The notes below the pieces were generated by a model. That model made no database searches, was not told where the DNA came from, and was given only the letters and a program-made list of their open reading frames with translations. This document shows, piece after piece, positions 1 through 8,695 of a stretch of 64,000 bases of DNA (positions are counted from its first letter, which is position 1; every line of letters starts with the position of its first letter). The position numbers were made by a program, and so were the translations under genes. Source of the DNA: an uncultured Lachnospiraceae bacterium (GTDB lineage: Bacteria; Bacillota; Clostridia; Lachnospirales; Lachnospiraceae); NCBI GenBank assembly GCA_910578555.1, contig CAJTPS010000004.1, forward strand, positions 62,001 to 126,000. The letters run 5' to 3'.

Positions 1-1
1 C

Positions 2-766
2 ATGATCACTGCTTTCTTCTACGAGGATGGGATGCAGCCGGCCAACCTGCTTGCATTCCTGTTGATCGCCGCAACCCTGTTCCTGATTCTGCTGCGACGC
101 AATTACAGCGCGCTGTTCGTTTACCTTCTCTATCTGACAGGGCGCACGGTAAGCTGGGTGTATGTGTTATACGAGGGACGCTTCCCGAAGCGGATCGTCC
201 AGCCGCTGATTACCGCAGACTATATGATCCTGTTCGGCCTCCTGTTCGCTTTTAATCTGTTGAAACTGGAACACGTTAAGCGCTATGCCGTTATCCTGCC
301 CGTCATATTCCTGTTCAGCGCCGCTTCCCTGATTATGACGAAGCACAATATTGACATCAATTATCACGCGCATCAGGAGACATGGGAAGGGCTGAAGTCC
401 TACTGTCACGCCCATCCGGACAATCTCTACATATGGACTTATGGTTCCGGCACTCTGGAGAATTACTGCGAATCGCCTTTTGATCTGACATTAGATACTT
501 ATAATAACTTTATTTATACGAATTGGGGCGTTGTACTCAATCCCAACACACGGACAAAGCTTACCCGCCACGGTATCGGACATTTCGGACAGGACGTCGT
601 TGACAGCGACAGCACCTTTTTCATCCTGCGGGATGCGCCCTACAACGATGAACATCCCGTCATCATGTATTTCCGGCATACCTATAATGCCTGTATGGAG
701 ACAGCGGACACGTTCACGGCAGGCGGCACCACCTACATGGTATATCAGCTGCGGCCTAAAAACTGA
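2..766 (+). CDS. C-terminal part of a polytopic membrane protein, 5' truncated by window edge
   Basis: About four hydrophobic segments occupy residues 15-110 of the visible 254, followed by about 140 hydrophilic residues predicted to lie outside the membrane. This layout, membrane helices then a soluble C-terminal domain, resembles the GT-C-like proteins elsewhere in the window, but I recognise no signature motif. The visible ATG at base 2 is probably internal because the frame is open to the edge and too few helices are present for a complete GT-C enzyme. It converges on the minus-strand GT2 gene ending at 804. Function is not assigned; a role in surface glycan assembly is inferred from context only. 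Confidence 0.6.
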   Translation: MITAFFYEDGMQPANLLAFLLIAATLFLILLRRNYSALFVYLLYLTGRTVSWVYVLYEGRFPKRIVQPLITADYMILFGLLFAFNLLKLEHVKRYAVILPVIFLFSAASLIMTKHNIDINYHAHQETWEGLKSYCHAHPDNLYIWTYGSGTLENYCESPFDLTLDTYNNFIYTNWGVVLNPNTRTKLTRHGIGHFGQDVVDSDSTFFILRDAPYNDEHPVIMYFRHTYNACMETADTFTAGGTTYMVYQLRPKN

Positions 767-803
767 ACGTTCTGCTGCAGACCGTTCCGCGCCCGCTTAT
801 TGC

Positions 804-1766
804 TTATTCGACGCGGCCAGTCCTGCGTGTCACCAGGGTCAGCCGATACTCAAAATCACGTCTGTTCTTAAGCGCCATATTGGATAATATAAGTCCTGCG
901 AACAGCGACTGCACTGCTGCCAGACCGATAAACCCGCAGACAAACAGCGTAGGAAAGCGAAGCACAAGCCCTGTCTCGACATAAGAGACCAGAATAGGAA
1001 TAAACATAATCACTGCAATGATTGCAAGTACCGCGGAACACAGACCGAAAAACTCCATCGGTTTATAGTCCCTGTACAGCTTCAGGATCGTGTGCAGAAC
1101 CTTAAATCCGTCGGAGAAGGTGTTTAACTTCGACTCGCTTCCCTCCGGTCTGTCCCTGTAATCCACGATCACATTCTCGATCTGCATGTTGTTATATACG
1201 GCATGGATCGTCATCTCCGTCTCGATCTCAAATCCCGTGGACAACACCGGAAAAGTCTTGACAAATCCGTAGCTGAACGCACGGTATCCGGTCATAATAT
1301 CCTTGATCTCACAATGAAACAGCCGGTTGATGCTGTTACGCACGATCGTGTTACCGAAGTTATGAAAAGGTCTCTTATTCTCCGTAAAATAGGTTGAGGA
1401 CAGTCTGTCGCCCACCACCATATCCGCATTATGACAAAGCACCTTATTAGCCATCTCCCCGGCATATTCCATGGGATAGGTATCATCGCCGTCTACCATG
1501 ATATAGCACTCCGCCTCGATCTCGCGGAACATGCGGCGGATCACATTGCCCTTGCCCTGCATATGCTCATATCTGACCACCGCGCCCGCCTCTCTGGCAA
1601 GCTCTACCGTGCGGTCCGTGGAATTATTGTCATATACATAAATCACCGCATCGGGAAGCGCCTGTTTCGCATCCCTGACCACTTTGGCGATCGTCTTCTC
1701 CTCATTATAGCATGGAATCAGAACTGCTATTTTATCCATCTCTTTACTGTTTATCCTTTCCGACAT
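804..1766 (-). CDS. Family 2 glycosyltransferase, polyprenyl-phosphate sugar transferase type
   Basis: The 320-residue protein starts with a GT-A fold: IPCYNEEKTIAKV near the N-terminus and a DGDD motif for metal and nucleotide binding. Two hydrophobic segments near residues 235-300 anchor it in the membrane, the arrangement of DPM1/GtrB-like enzymes that load a sugar onto undecaprenyl phosphate. I chose the ATG at 1766 because AAAAGGGG lies five bases upstream; the longer frame to 1820 has no such site, and a later ATG at 1739 is also possible. It lies 109 bases downstream of a same-strand MBOAT gene. The transferred sugar cannot be read from sequence. Confidence 0.85.
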   Translation of the reverse strand: MSERINSKEMDKIAVLIPCYNEEKTIAKVVRDAKQALPDAVIYVYDNNSTDRTVELAREAGAVVRYEHMQGKGNVIRRMFREIEAECYIMVDGDDTYPMEYAGEMANKVLCHNADMVVGDRLSSTYFTENKRPFHNFGNTIVRNSINRLFHCEIKDIMTGYRAFSYGFVKTFPVLSTGFEIETEMTIHAVYNNMQIENVIVDYRDRPEGSESKLNTFSDGFKVLHTILKLYRDYKPMEFFGLCSAVLAIIAVIMFIPILVSYVETGLVLRFPTLFVCGFIGLAAVQSLFAGLILSNMALKNRRDFEYRLTLVTRRTGRVE

Positions 1767-1875
1767 TCTGCCCCTTTTTCTATTGTGTGCGGAATCCGCA
1801 TGTCTCATTCTATCATACAATTACGCTCTTTACTATCTGTTTTCTTAGAGAAATACCGATTTCATCAGCACATTC

Positions 1876-3417
1876 TCAGAATCCCTGATAAATAAATTCC
1901 CCCGCGCTGTATCCCGGTCCGTAGCAGCCGAGCAGGATCACACTAAACAGCAGGACATACCAGATCAGCCAGCGCATCGGCAGCGCTTTGCACGCGATCG
2001 CGTCCCTGACAGAGCCTTTCTGCTGCAGCAGTGACACGCCAAGAAGCAGCAGCAGAGAAGCGACTGCAATCAGCATCTCGATCGGTTCCAGCCCTAATTC
2101 CAGAAGCGCGCCGTTCCACAGTACCGACGGATTCCATACCATCACCGCCTCCCGGATCATGGCAAAAGCATCTCCGACCGATGACGCGCGAAAGAACAAA
2201 TCTCCGATGCACACAAGGAAAAAGGTTCTGACAATGCGCACAATACCGGCTGCCCTGCTCCCGGAATCGATGTGCCATTTCTCCATCAGCCGCGCACAGG
2301 GCGGCGCAAGCAATTCTTCCGATACGATATAGAACCAGTGCAGAAGTCCGGAACCGATGACAAACTTCCAGTCGCCGCCATGCCAGATCCCCACCGTCAG
2401 CCACAGGATAAACATTGCGGCAAAAGTCGCATACTGTTTCCCCTTCTTCTTGCCGAACTTCTCCCGCCATGAGCGGTTCAGATTCGTAAAGAACCCCGTC
2501 CGCAGTACCGGATAGAATACATACTCCTTCATCCATACACCCAGCGTAATATGCCATCTGCGCCAGTATTCCGAAATGCTGCCCGCAAAAAAGGGTGTCT
2601 TAAAGTTCTCCGGAAGCAGAATCCCGAAGCTCTCCGACATGCCGAGCACGATATCCATGCAGCCTGAGAAATCCGTATAAAGCTGGAACGCATAGCAGAT
2701 CGTTGCCACCCAGATAAAGGTGCCCGGATAATCCGTATACGCGCCGTACACCGTATCGACCAGCGTCCCCAGACGCTCCGCGATCACCAGCTTCTTAAAG
2801 AATCCCCACAGCATGCGCTGGAGGCCTGCGGTCACGCGCCGGTAGTCAAATACGTGCGGCACAAAGAACTGTTCACCGTGTTCCCTGTACTGTAAGATCG
2901 GTCCCGATATGATGGCCGGAAAATACATGCCGTACAACAGCAGCTTCAGATAATTCTTCTGCGCCTCTGCAATCCCGTAATACACGTCGATCACATAGCC
3001 CAGCAGTGAAAAAGTATAGAAAGACACACCGAGCGGAATCAGAAAGTCCACACTTCGGATCAGTTCCTCCGAACTGCCAAGCAGGCGTGCAATGCCGTCT
3101 ATCGTGTAGATACCGAAATTGATATATTTCAGTATAACCAGTATTCCAACATTGACTAATATAGTCATTGCAAGGGCGCTTTTCCGCTTGCGGGTCTCCT
3201 CTGCCGGAAGGGAGAGCAGTATGCGGCCTCCCGCATAGCACGCCGTCACTGACGCGACAGGATAGAGGATCAATATTCCGTTCCCGCTGAGCAGATAGTA
3301 GGCTGCGCTGCACGCCAGTAAGAGGCCCCACTGCAATCTTTTCGGAATTACGTAGTACAATATTAAGATGACCGCATAAAAGCATAAAAAATAAAATGAT
3401 GTTATTCCCATATCCAT
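1876..3417 (-). CDS. MBOAT-family membrane O-acyltransferase (DltB/AlgI type)
   Basis: The 513-residue polytopic protein has the family signatures: a GISFYTFS-like stretch (here LGVSFYTFSLLGYVIDVY), CYAFQLYTDFSGCMDI, the WRRWHITLGVWMKEYVFYP block, and the catalytic-histidine region TVGIWHGGDWKFVIGSG. MBOAT enzymes of this branch pass acyl groups across the membrane to an extracellular acceptor such as a polysaccharide or teichoic acid. It is divergently arranged with a second MBOAT gene at 3574 and has no SGNH partner of its own beside it; a GT2 gene follows downstream. No convincing ribosome binding site precedes the ATG at 3417, and the ATG at 3411 is equally possible. Acyl group and acceptor are unknown. 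Confidence 0.93.
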   Translation of the reverse strand: MDMGITSFYFLCFYAVILILYYVIPKRLQWGLLLACSAAYYLLSGNGILILYPVASVTACYAGGRILLSLPAEETRKRKSALAMTILVNVGILVILKYINFGIYTIDGIARLLGSSEELIRSVDFLIPLGVSFYTFSLLGYVIDVYYGIAEAQKNYLKLLLYGMYFPAIISGPILQYREHGEQFFVPHVFDYRRVTAGLQRMLWGFFKKLVIAERLGTLVDTVYGAYTDYPGTFIWVATICYAFQLYTDFSGCMDIVLGMSESFGILLPENFKTPFFAGSISEYWRRWHITLGVWMKEYVFYPVLRTGFFTNLNRSWREKFGKKKGKQYATFAAMFILWLTVGIWHGGDWKFVIGSGLLHWFYIVSEELLAPPCARLMEKWHIDSGSRAAGIVRIVRTFFLVCIGDLFFRASSVGDAFAMIREAVMVWNPSVLWNGALLELGLEPIEMLIAVASLLLLLGVSLLQQKGSVRDAIACKALPMRWLIWYVLLFSVILLGCYGPGYSAGEFIYQGF

Positions 3418-3475
3418 TTGATTCTATCATAAATAAAGTCTGAAAGAAAGGTTGTTTATACGCGAGATTTATAAT

Positions 3476-3504
3476 TTGCATAATTCTTCCAAATAAAGTA
3501 AAAT
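3476..3504 (+). promoter_or_regulatory. Sigma-A-like promoter for the plus-strand MBOAT/SGNH pair
   Basis: TTGCAT (3476-3481) and TAAAAT (3499-3504) are separated by 17 bases, 70 bases before the start codon at 3574. It lies in the 150-base divergent gap between the two MBOAT genes. No equally good promoter was found for the minus-strand gene. Confidence 0.5.
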
Positions 3505-3573
3505 TGCTATAGCCAGACGTCAGCACCCGCAACGGACCGGTTCTGCAAAGTATGGCGCATAAGGAGAATGATC

Positions 3574-5019
3574 ATGCTTTTTAACTCTATGTCCTTTGGT
3601 ATATTTATTGTCATTGTGTTTCTGTTATATTATCTCGTACCGCACAGATACCGCTGGTGCTTTCTGTTGGCCGCCAGCTATGTGTTCTATATGAATCTGC
3701 ACATCGGCTACGGATTCCTTTTATTCGGGGCGACCGCTCTGACTTATATTCTGGCAAGACGGCTCGAGCAGGCACCGACCACAGCGCTTAAGAAGCGCTG
3801 TCTTCTGAGCGGCATCTTACCTCTGGTACTGCTCCTGCTGATCTATAAAACCGCAGACCCTCTCATCGACCGGCTGAATCTGTTAGTCGGTGCGGGACGG
3901 TTGTCCATACAGCCGGTCACTTTACGAATCCTGCTGCCGGCCGGCATCTCCTTTTATTTTTTTCAATCCATGGGCTATCTGATCGATGTCTATCGGGGCA
4001 AAATCCCGGCGGAACGGCACTTCGGCTACTACGCGCTCTTCGTCTCCTTCTTCCCGCAGCTTCTGGCCGGACCGATCGGCAGAGCTGACAGCCTGCTGCC
4101 GCAGTATAAAAAGATACGCCCGTTCCGGTATGACAATGTAACTTACGGTCTAAAGCTGATGGTATGGGGCTATTTCAAGAAACTGGTGATCGCCGATGTC
4201 TTCGCAGGCGTCGTCAACCAGGTATACAATAACGCCTCCTCCTATGTCGGACTGGTCTTTATCATCGTCACTGTCATGTTTGCCGTGGAGATTTATTGTG
4301 ATTTCTCGGGATATTCCGATATTGCCATCGGCTGCGCAAAGCTGTTTGGCATTGACCTGATGACCAACTTTAAGAGTCCGTATTATTCTTTCTCCATCAA
4401 AGAATTCTGGAGCCGCTGGCATATCTCTCTGTCCACATGGTTCCGGGATTATGTATATATCCCGCTGGGCGGCAACAGAGTATCGAAGTGGCGGCACAGT
4501 CTCAATCTGCTGATCACATTTCTGGTGAGCGGTTTCTGGCACGGCAGCAGTCTGACCTATATCCTGTGGGGCGGCATCCACGGTCTGCTGCAGATCCTTG
4601 AATCATGGCTTTATCCGAAAACGCGTAACGGGACGGCCGTCAGCCGCCGCAGGCACTTCTGGCAGCTTCCCGTCACGTTCGCGCTCGTGTGCTTTACATG
4701 GATTTTCTTCCGCGCCAATACGATGCAGGACGCTGTCTGGATCATCTCCAGACTCTTCTGGGATATCGGCAGACCGATGAATTACCTGCAGACCGGTATC
4801 ACATGCCTGGGTGTCTCGCCGGCCGCCGCCGCCGGTATGCTCCTGTCCCTCATCACGCTCGCCGCCTACGATCTGGCCTCTCTTCGGGGCGATGTGATCA
4901 ATTTGCTCTCCCGGAAGAAGTGTTTCGTCAGATGGCCGGTATATGTGCTGTTTCTCGTTGTGATCGCTCTGTTTGCCCCTAAGGGAGTGGCAACCGAATT
5001 TATCTATTTTCAGTTTTGA
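3574..5019 (+). CDS. MBOAT-family membrane O-acyltransferase
   Basis: This 481-residue polytopic protein carries AGISFYFFQSMGYLIDVYRG, EIYCDFSGYSDIAIG, the WSRWHISLSTWFRDYVYIPLGG block and the active-site region SGFWHGSSLTYILWGGIHG, matching AlgI, PatA and DltB. I chose the ATG at 3574 because AAGGAG sits seven bases upstream; the ATG at 3568 would overlap the spacing. It is followed 11 bases later by an SGNH-like gene. MBOAT plus an extracytoplasmic SGNH/AlgJ/DltD-like protein is the established two-part arrangement for O-acylating surface polymers: the MBOAT exports the acyl group and the SGNH protein finishes the transfer. Confidence 0.94.
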   Translation: MLFNSMSFGIFIVIVFLLYYLVPHRYRWCFLLAASYVFYMNLHIGYGFLLFGATALTYILARRLEQAPTTALKKRCLLSGILPLVLLLLIYKTADPLIDRLNLLVGAGRLSIQPVTLRILLPAGISFYFFQSMGYLIDVYRGKIPAERHFGYYALFVSFFPQLLAGPIGRADSLLPQYKKIRPFRYDNVTYGLKLMVWGYFKKLVIADVFAGVVNQVYNNASSYVGLVFIIVTVMFAVEIYCDFSGYSDIAIGCAKLFGIDLMTNFKSPYYSFSIKEFWSRWHISLSTWFRDYVYIPLGGNRVSKWRHSLNLLITFLVSGFWHGSSLTYILWGGIHGLLQILESWLYPKTRNGTAVSRRRHFWQLPVTFALVCFTWIFFRANTMQDAVWIISRLFWDIGRPMNYLQTGITCLGVSPAAAAGMLLSLITLAAYDLASLRGDVINLLSRKKCFVRWPVYVLFLVVIALFAPKGVATEFIYFQF

Positions 5020-5030
5020 CGGAGGAAATT

Positions 5031-5996
5031 ATGAAAAAAAATCAAAAAACAGACGCCGCACGTTTTGTGTTGAAATGTCTTCTGATTCCGGCGGCAGCCG
5101 TGCTCATTATTTTGGGATTAAACAAGCCGTACCGCAAGATAGACGACGGAAAATATCTGGATCTTTTGAAGTTCGACACGGTCGGTCGTGAATACTGTGA
5201 GATTCATGTCGGCAACCTCGGCAGTTCACACGGCGCTTACGACTTTGATTACAGCCATATTCAGGAACGCGGATATGCATGCATAAACTTTGCCAACCCA
5301 AGCCAGAGTTATAACTATGATCTCGCGATTCTGCACGAATTTGGACAGTATATGGTGGAGGACAGCGTACTGTTTATCCCCGTCTCCTACTTCTCCTTCA
5401 ACAATGAAGTGGTGAACAGCACGGAGGCGCAGGCGATGAGCGTCCGCTATTACCGTTTTCTTTCACCGGAGAACATTCCGGACTACGACCCCTATATCGA
5501 TCTGGTAACCCATAAACTTCCTGTTCTGTCTGCCGGCAAGGACATCTTACAGCTGCTCCCCAGGCTGAATACCGTTCTGACTGCCCATGCCGCAGGCGAC
5601 GGCATTGACGAGGCTGCGTTTGCAAACGGCGCCGCAGAACGCTACAGCAGGCATTTCGATCATAAAGACGAATATTTTATGCCTGAGCGGATCGAAGAGC
5701 TGCGCGGCATAATCAGCTACTGCAAGGAGCACAAGATTACCCCGGTTCTGATCACGACTCCGTTCTCGAAGCCCTACATTGATTTGGTATCGCAGGATTT
5801 TCTGCAGGAATTTCAGAATACAGTCACCGGAATCGCAACTGACATGAGTGTCAGTTACTACGATTATTCCCATGACGAACGTTTCTATAACAATCTGGTC
5901 CATTTTTCCGACGCCGACCACCTCACAGAGGAGGGCGCCGCATTTTTCACGGATATTTTATGGGATGAAGTGACGGAACTGTACAGGTTCCGATAG
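5031..5996 (+). CDS. Membrane-anchored SGNH-hydrolase-like protein, MBOAT partner
   Basis: One N-terminal hydrophobic segment (about residues 12-30) is followed by a predicted extracytoplasmic domain. NLGSSHGAYDFD near residue 63 fits the GDS/GSSH nucleophile block, and SDADHLTEEGAAFF near the C-terminus supplies the Asp-x-x-His-like end of an SGNH triad (here D-A-D-H). The 321-residue size fits DltD/AlgJ-like partners. GGAGG lies five bases before the ATG at 5031; an upstream TTG in the same frame overlaps the previous stop and is less likely. It is probably co-transcribed with the preceding MBOAT gene and completes acyl transfer to a surface glycan. The acceptor is unknown. Confidence 0.82.
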   Translation: MKKNQKTDAARFVLKCLLIPAAAVLIILGLNKPYRKIDDGKYLDLLKFDTVGREYCEIHVGNLGSSHGAYDFDYSHIQERGYACINFANPSQSYNYDLAILHEFGQYMVEDSVLFIPVSYFSFNNEVVNSTEAQAMSVRYYRFLSPENIPDYDPYIDLVTHKLPVLSAGKDILQLLPRLNTVLTAHAAGDGIDEAAFANGAAERYSRHFDHKDEYFMPERIEELRGIISYCKEHKITPVLITTPFSKPYIDLVSQDFLQEFQNTVTGIATDMSVSYYDYSHDERFYNNLVHFSDADHLTEEGAAFFTDILWDEVTELYRFR

Positions 5997-6032
5997 CGCA
6001 TATGGAAGCGGTACGCGCCGCCGGGTCCGGCT

Positions 6033-6983
6033 TCAGAACTTCTGTCCGGATACCAGCCCTTTTATCTGTCCGACCGCTTCCATCTCCACGTGACGATCCT
6101 GCCGCAGATAAAAATCTCTTGCGGCCTCTTCACCGATCTCCTCCGTCACCTCCTCTGGCAATGTCAGCCCGGGATGAAACAGAATCTCCAGCACGCGTCC
6201 GTCCCGGTCCGCTTTTGCCGCGATCTTCGGATACAATCTCACGATCCTGTCATAATCCATATGTCCGCTCATGACAAGCCCCCACAGATACATCCGCTCC
6301 ATACCGTGCATCTTTGCATAGCGGTCCGCCTTATGGGAGTAGAGGTCTAACAGTCTGTTCTTGATAAAGTTCACCGGGCGGTATGTCTTCCACAGAGAGA
6401 CTTCCGAGACGAACACCCCCAGCATTTCTTTGGAGTTACGTATGTACTCCACTTCATAACGCTCCTGCGCGATCACCTCTGTCAGTGCCTCCCAGACGAC
6501 AGGAATCATATGCGCATGTTGGTGCGAGTCGATCCGGAGCTTCTTCTGGCTGCATGGTATTCCATGTTCCTGCGCAATCGCCATGGCTTTCCTGACAGCC
6601 TCCTGCACAGCAGAGATCTGCGCTTTCACTTCCCGTTTCAACTGTTCTTTCGCCCTCCTGCGCTTCCACGGCAGATACGAGCACATGAACAGTCCGCCCC
6701 AGGACAGCCCCATAAGCCCGCTCTCCCCTCTGACCAGCATCGGAACCTGATCCGCGCCCGCAAGGCAGCGTCCTTCCACAAAGTCAAGGTGCACAGACAT
6801 CGCCGGCAGAAACGGCAGCCCGGGGATCGCCTCGTACAATAATTCCATGCATTCCCGGAAGCACGATGTATTGGGCACGATACTGATACTGTCAAGCTGC
6901 CCCTGTACCATACAGGACAGCATGTCTCTCGAAGTATTGACGGTCAGCGCATAATCATCCGCATGAATATCTGTTTTCAACAT
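6033..6983 (-). CDS. YdjC/ChbG-like carbohydrate deacetylase
   Basis: The family's metal-binding signatures are visible: HADDYALTVNTSRDML at residues 6-21 (the ADDxGL-type block with a paired Asp) and IDSHQHAHMIPVVWEAL in the centre (the SHxH block). YdjC/ChbG proteins remove acetyl groups from N-acetylated sugars or diacetylated oligosaccharides. At 316 residues it is slightly longer than ChbG. The ATG at 6983 follows an AGAGG; seven extra upstream codons have no better site. It is the last gene of a minus-strand series that begins with ugd, suggesting that it trims an N-acetyl group on the glycan or its lipid-linked precursor. The substrate is inferred only. Confidence 0.8.
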   Translation of the reverse strand: MLKTDIHADDYALTVNTSRDMLSCMVQGQLDSISIVPNTSCFRECMELLYEAIPGLPFLPAMSVHLDFVEGRCLAGADQVPMLVRGESGLMGLSWGGLFMCSYLPWKRRRAKEQLKREVKAQISAVQEAVRKAMAIAQEHGIPCSQKKLRIDSHQHAHMIPVVWEALTEVIAQERYEVEYIRNSKEMLGVFVSEVSLWKTYRPVNFIKNRLLDLYSHKADRYAKMHGMERMYLWGLVMSGHMDYDRIVRLYPKIAAKADRDGRVLEILFHPGLTLPEEVTEEIGEEAARDFYLRQDRHVEMEAVGQIKGLVSGQKF

Positions 6984-7009
6984 ACACGAACCTCTTCTCC
7001 ACACTTATT

Positions 7010-8695
7010 TTAGTCTTCCGTTTCCTGCATATAGCAGAAACCTTCGCGAAAACCATCACCGCGCAGTCCCAGATTCGGTAACTGTTTTCTTGCAGACGTG
7101 CCGGGAAAGGCGAAATATCCTAATAAATCTCCCTCCTCCGGGACCCATACGGTCACATTTCCCACCTGCCGTTCCACTGCAGGCCATGCCGGATATTGTT
7201 CCTGCTTCACCCATAACCCGGGTTCCATCTCAGGAAGCGTTCCCAGTTTACTGATATAACTCCAGCATACGGGAATCATCACAAGAACCAGCGCCGCGCT
7301 GACGATCCTGTTTATGTTCACATTCCGTTTCCGCTTATTCATTTCACCTGTAAAAACCGCTGTCACAATCATGAAATATACAATACCGTATCGCATGAGC
7401 GGCGCAGTCACAAACCAGAATGCAAGACTCAGGAGCACGGTTATGATAAAAATAATCTCTCTGGTCTGTCTCGCGCATATATATTTCCATAAGCGGCATA
7501 TAAGCCCTATGGCGCAAATCATACCGACCGCTATGAGAATCTGGTTTACCGGCTCCTGTCTGCCAAACCAGTGCGGAAGCCATTTCGACAGCGGCGTGCC
7601 GTATTCATTGATATCGGTAATGCCCCGGCCGTACATTTTAATATCCATACTGTCAGAAGCCAGCACACTTCTGTCCATCTTCCAGTCAACCTGAAATAAA
7701 TCTATACCGGCATACGGATAAATCAGATAACCCGAAATAATAACATTCCGAAGTAAAAAAGGGAGCACAATCAGAACTGCCGCCGCCGCATTTTGCGCAA
7801 TACGCCTGATATCTCTTTTACGAATCAGCAGATACAACGGATACATGGTAAGCAGCACAATGACTGCCGCTGACAGTTTCACCGTCAATGCATAGATACC
7901 GGTCAGGCAGACAAAGCACCACGGTGCGTCGGAACAAACCTCCGCCTCTGCGAACTCACACCACTTAGTGCACACATACACCGCAAGGAACAGCGCCCAT
8001 ATATCCGTTCCTGAAGAAGATATGTTATACCGCGCCGTAACAATATAAATAACACCGGCACATTTTAATAAATCCGAAGTCCTCCACGACTGATCCTGAT
8101 GCCGTCTGATCGTCATCACGGCATATCCGATTCCGAAAACACATAAAAACCCGTTAAGTGTATGCAGTGACTGTCCCAGAAGCCATTGCAGGCTGAACAG
8201 CGCCTGCAGGCTCATAAACGCACTGTTATAAGCCAGCCGCATATGCAGATTACCCAGCCCGGGCACCACGCCGTATTCCTCTATCCAGTGAATCGCCTGC
8301 GCATGATACAAACCGGTATCATAATGCCCTGCCACCTGTGCCGTCCATACCATCGTTGCCAGAATACAGAGGAGTAAGGCCGCCGTTCTATAGGGATGCT
8401 CCTTAAGATAGCGCACATGCACCGGACTTTCTTTTCGGCGGATGCAGCCGATCGCCCAGCTGATAAGTATTCCGCACCCGCACACGCCGAGAATCGTACA
8501 GGCAATTCCTGCCACTTTATAGAACAGACTGAAGAACTGCGCATATAGATTAAGAAAAATAAGACCTGTCATGATGTATATATCTGCTTTTCCCATTGTT
8601 TTGATATCATCATGCCAGATCCTGTCAACGATTGCCTTCCCGAAAATAAGCGCTGCGATGCCGATCACCAGCCAGCTGCATAATATCATTAACAT
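7010..8695 (-). CDS. Polytopic membrane protein resembling the LIC_10190 family, GT-C-like
   Basis: The 561-residue protein has about eleven to thirteen hydrophobic segments and an N-terminal loop with HYDTGLYHAQAIHWIEEYG followed by VVPGLGNLHMRLAYNSAF. I recognise this acidic, histidine-containing loop from LIC_10190-type membrane proteins, which resemble GT-C glycosyltransferases that use lipid-phosphate sugar donors. The start at 8695 is supported by GAGAGG seven bases upstream and overlaps the end of the GtrB-like gene by seven bases, implying translational coupling. The pairing suggests that the GT2 loads a lipid carrier and this protein uses it outside the membrane. That coupling is inference; the family has no known activity that I can name. 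Confidence 0.7.
   Translation of the reverse strand: MLMILCSWLVIGIAALIFGKAIVDRIWHDDIKTMGKADIYIMTGLIFLNLYAQFFSLFYKVAGIACTILGVCGCGILISWAIGCIRRKESPVHVRYLKEHPYRTAALLLCILATMVWTAQVAGHYDTGLYHAQAIHWIEEYGVVPGLGNLHMRLAYNSAFMSLQALFSLQWLLGQSLHTLNGFLCVFGIGYAVMTIRRHQDQSWRTSDLLKCAGVIYIVTARYNISSSGTDIWALFLAVYVCTKWCEFAEAEVCSDAPWCFVCLTGIYALTVKLSAAVIVLLTMYPLYLLIRKRDIRRIAQNAAAAVLIVLPFLLRNVIISGYLIYPYAGIDLFQVDWKMDRSVLASDSMDIKMYGRGITDINEYGTPLSKWLPHWFGRQEPVNQILIAVGMICAIGLICRLWKYICARQTREIIFIITVLLSLAFWFVTAPLMRYGIVYFMIVTAVFTGEMNKRKRNVNINRIVSAALVLVMIPVCWSYISKLGTLPEMEPGLWVKQEQYPAWPAVERQVGNVTVWVPEEGDLLGYFAFPGTSARKQLPNLGLRGDGFREGFCYMQETED

Noticed and set aside
3418..3450. Leaderless promoter with TATGAT just before the minus-strand MBOAT start
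   Set aside because: No acceptable -35 box exists at the right distance and leaderless translation cannot be supported from sequence alone.
6000..6040. GAAGC/GCTTC hairpin between the convergent SGNH and YdjC genes
   Set aside because: Only five pairs hold with a large loop and no T run follows, so it is not a supported terminator.
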